Positions 11,164 through 11,337 of a stretch of 11,337 nt of DNA are shown here, in pieces. Location of the stretch: assembly GCA_964483045.1 (NCBI GenBank), contig CAYZZK010000021.1:1-11337 (forward strand), given 5' to 3'. Each line of letters starts with the position of its first letter. Position 1 is the first letter of the stretch. A model generated the notes under the pieces. It did no database searches. It saw only the letters and a program-made list of their open reading frames with translations, and was not told the DNA's origin. The position numbers were made by a program, and so were the translations under genes. The DNA is from JBBTYG01 sp964483045 (GTDB lineage: Bacteria; Patescibacteriota; Minisyncoccia; UBA6257; 2-01-FULL-56-20).

Positions 11164-11192
11164 ATTTTAGCATGTGTTACTTTCCTCTGCAA
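11164..11192 (-). promoter_or_regulatory. Promoter of the HTH gene
   Basis: On the minus strand TTGCAG (11187-11192), 17 nt, TAAAAT (11164-11169). The start would be near 11157, with a leader of about 37 nt. Confidence 0.45.
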
Positions 11193-11210
11193 TATAAAAA
11201 TATCGAGTGC

Positions 11211-11219
11211 TGTGGATAA
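11211..11219 (-). promoter_or_regulatory. DnaA-box 9-mer upstream of the HTH gene
   Basis: The minus strand reads TTATCCACA, 18 nt upstream of the TTGCAG box. It is the third perfect copy in the window, all in the same orientation and all between genes. From here to 11337 no gene is supported; open frames at the right edge have no distinguishing features. Confidence 0.45.
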
Positions 11220-11337
11220 CTTTTTTAGAGTCAAAATATGCCTTCTTTCTCTATTTCGTTCTACATCCTAACGCATCCCACCCCTCTTTTGAAGATTAAG
11301 AGAGGAGGGAGTAATTCGCGTCGTCTCACTAAAGCGG

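Noticed and set aside
11221..11337. Partial genes running off the right edge on the minus strand
   Set aside because: Two frames stay open for about 20-25 codons at the edge, but both are short and show nothing distinctive, and neither can be preferred.

Overview
The window looks like part of a Candidate Phyla Radiation (Patescibacteria, probably Parcubacteria-like) chromosome. The evidence is indirect: a very cysteine-rich zinc-ribbon protein of a kind I associate with these genomes, an ATP-grasp ligase resembling cyanophycin synthetase, a TrmB-type regulator, a DUF134 protein, many small orphan proteins, and repeated TATAAT boxes placed so close to the ATG that the mRNAs should be leaderless. 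TGA is used as a stop (genes ending at 993 and 5807), so the genetic code is standard. No rRNA, tRNA, CRISPR array, transposase or phage structural gene was seen.

Layout. 1-810 (-): 5' part of an ATP-grasp ligase gene that runs off the left edge. 993-1202 (-): 69-residue orphan with its own promoter and terminator. 1449-1904 (+): secreted Pro/Ala/Lys-rich protein. 1992-2498 (-): four-helix membrane protein resembling DUF2238/YjdF. 2672-2899 (-): 75-residue orphan between two inverted repeats. 3305-3811 (+): membrane-anchored FAM173-like methyltransferase, flanked by two similar minus-strand small-RNA candidates. 4041-5699 (-): 552-residue zinc-ribbon protein. 5807-6142 (-) and 6330-7109 (+): a divergent pair, an orphan and a TrmB-like regulator, with matching operator-like sites on both promoters. 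7112-8644 (-): GMP synthase (guaA). 8718-9653 (-): zinc-less quinone oxidoreductase. 9676-9978 (-): DUF134 regulator. 10099-10290 (-): DUF5320-like small protein. 10476-10608 (-): 43-residue basic protein broken by one base. About 10650-10757 (+): possible short RNA. 10755-11120 (-): double-HTH protein. 11121-11337: a promoter, a DnaA box and no gene I can support.

The main discovery candidate is the pair of units at 3060-3170 and 3862-3979. On the minus strand each has a perfect DnaA-box 9-mer TTATCCACA, exactly 8 nt, TTGAC(A/G), exactly 28 nt, then an RNA of about 60-65 nt starting GCAAU, with a GCAAU/AUUGC 5' hairpin, a linker and an intrinsic terminator. Identical spacing in two otherwise different sequences argues for a two-copy small-RNA gene family with a shared promoter design. 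The function is unknown.

Secondary points: TrmB operator sites, a short relic of a second TrmB-like gene beside guaA, the frameshifted small gene, and the recurring leaderless promoter layout. Everything rests on reading the sequence; no database search was possible.
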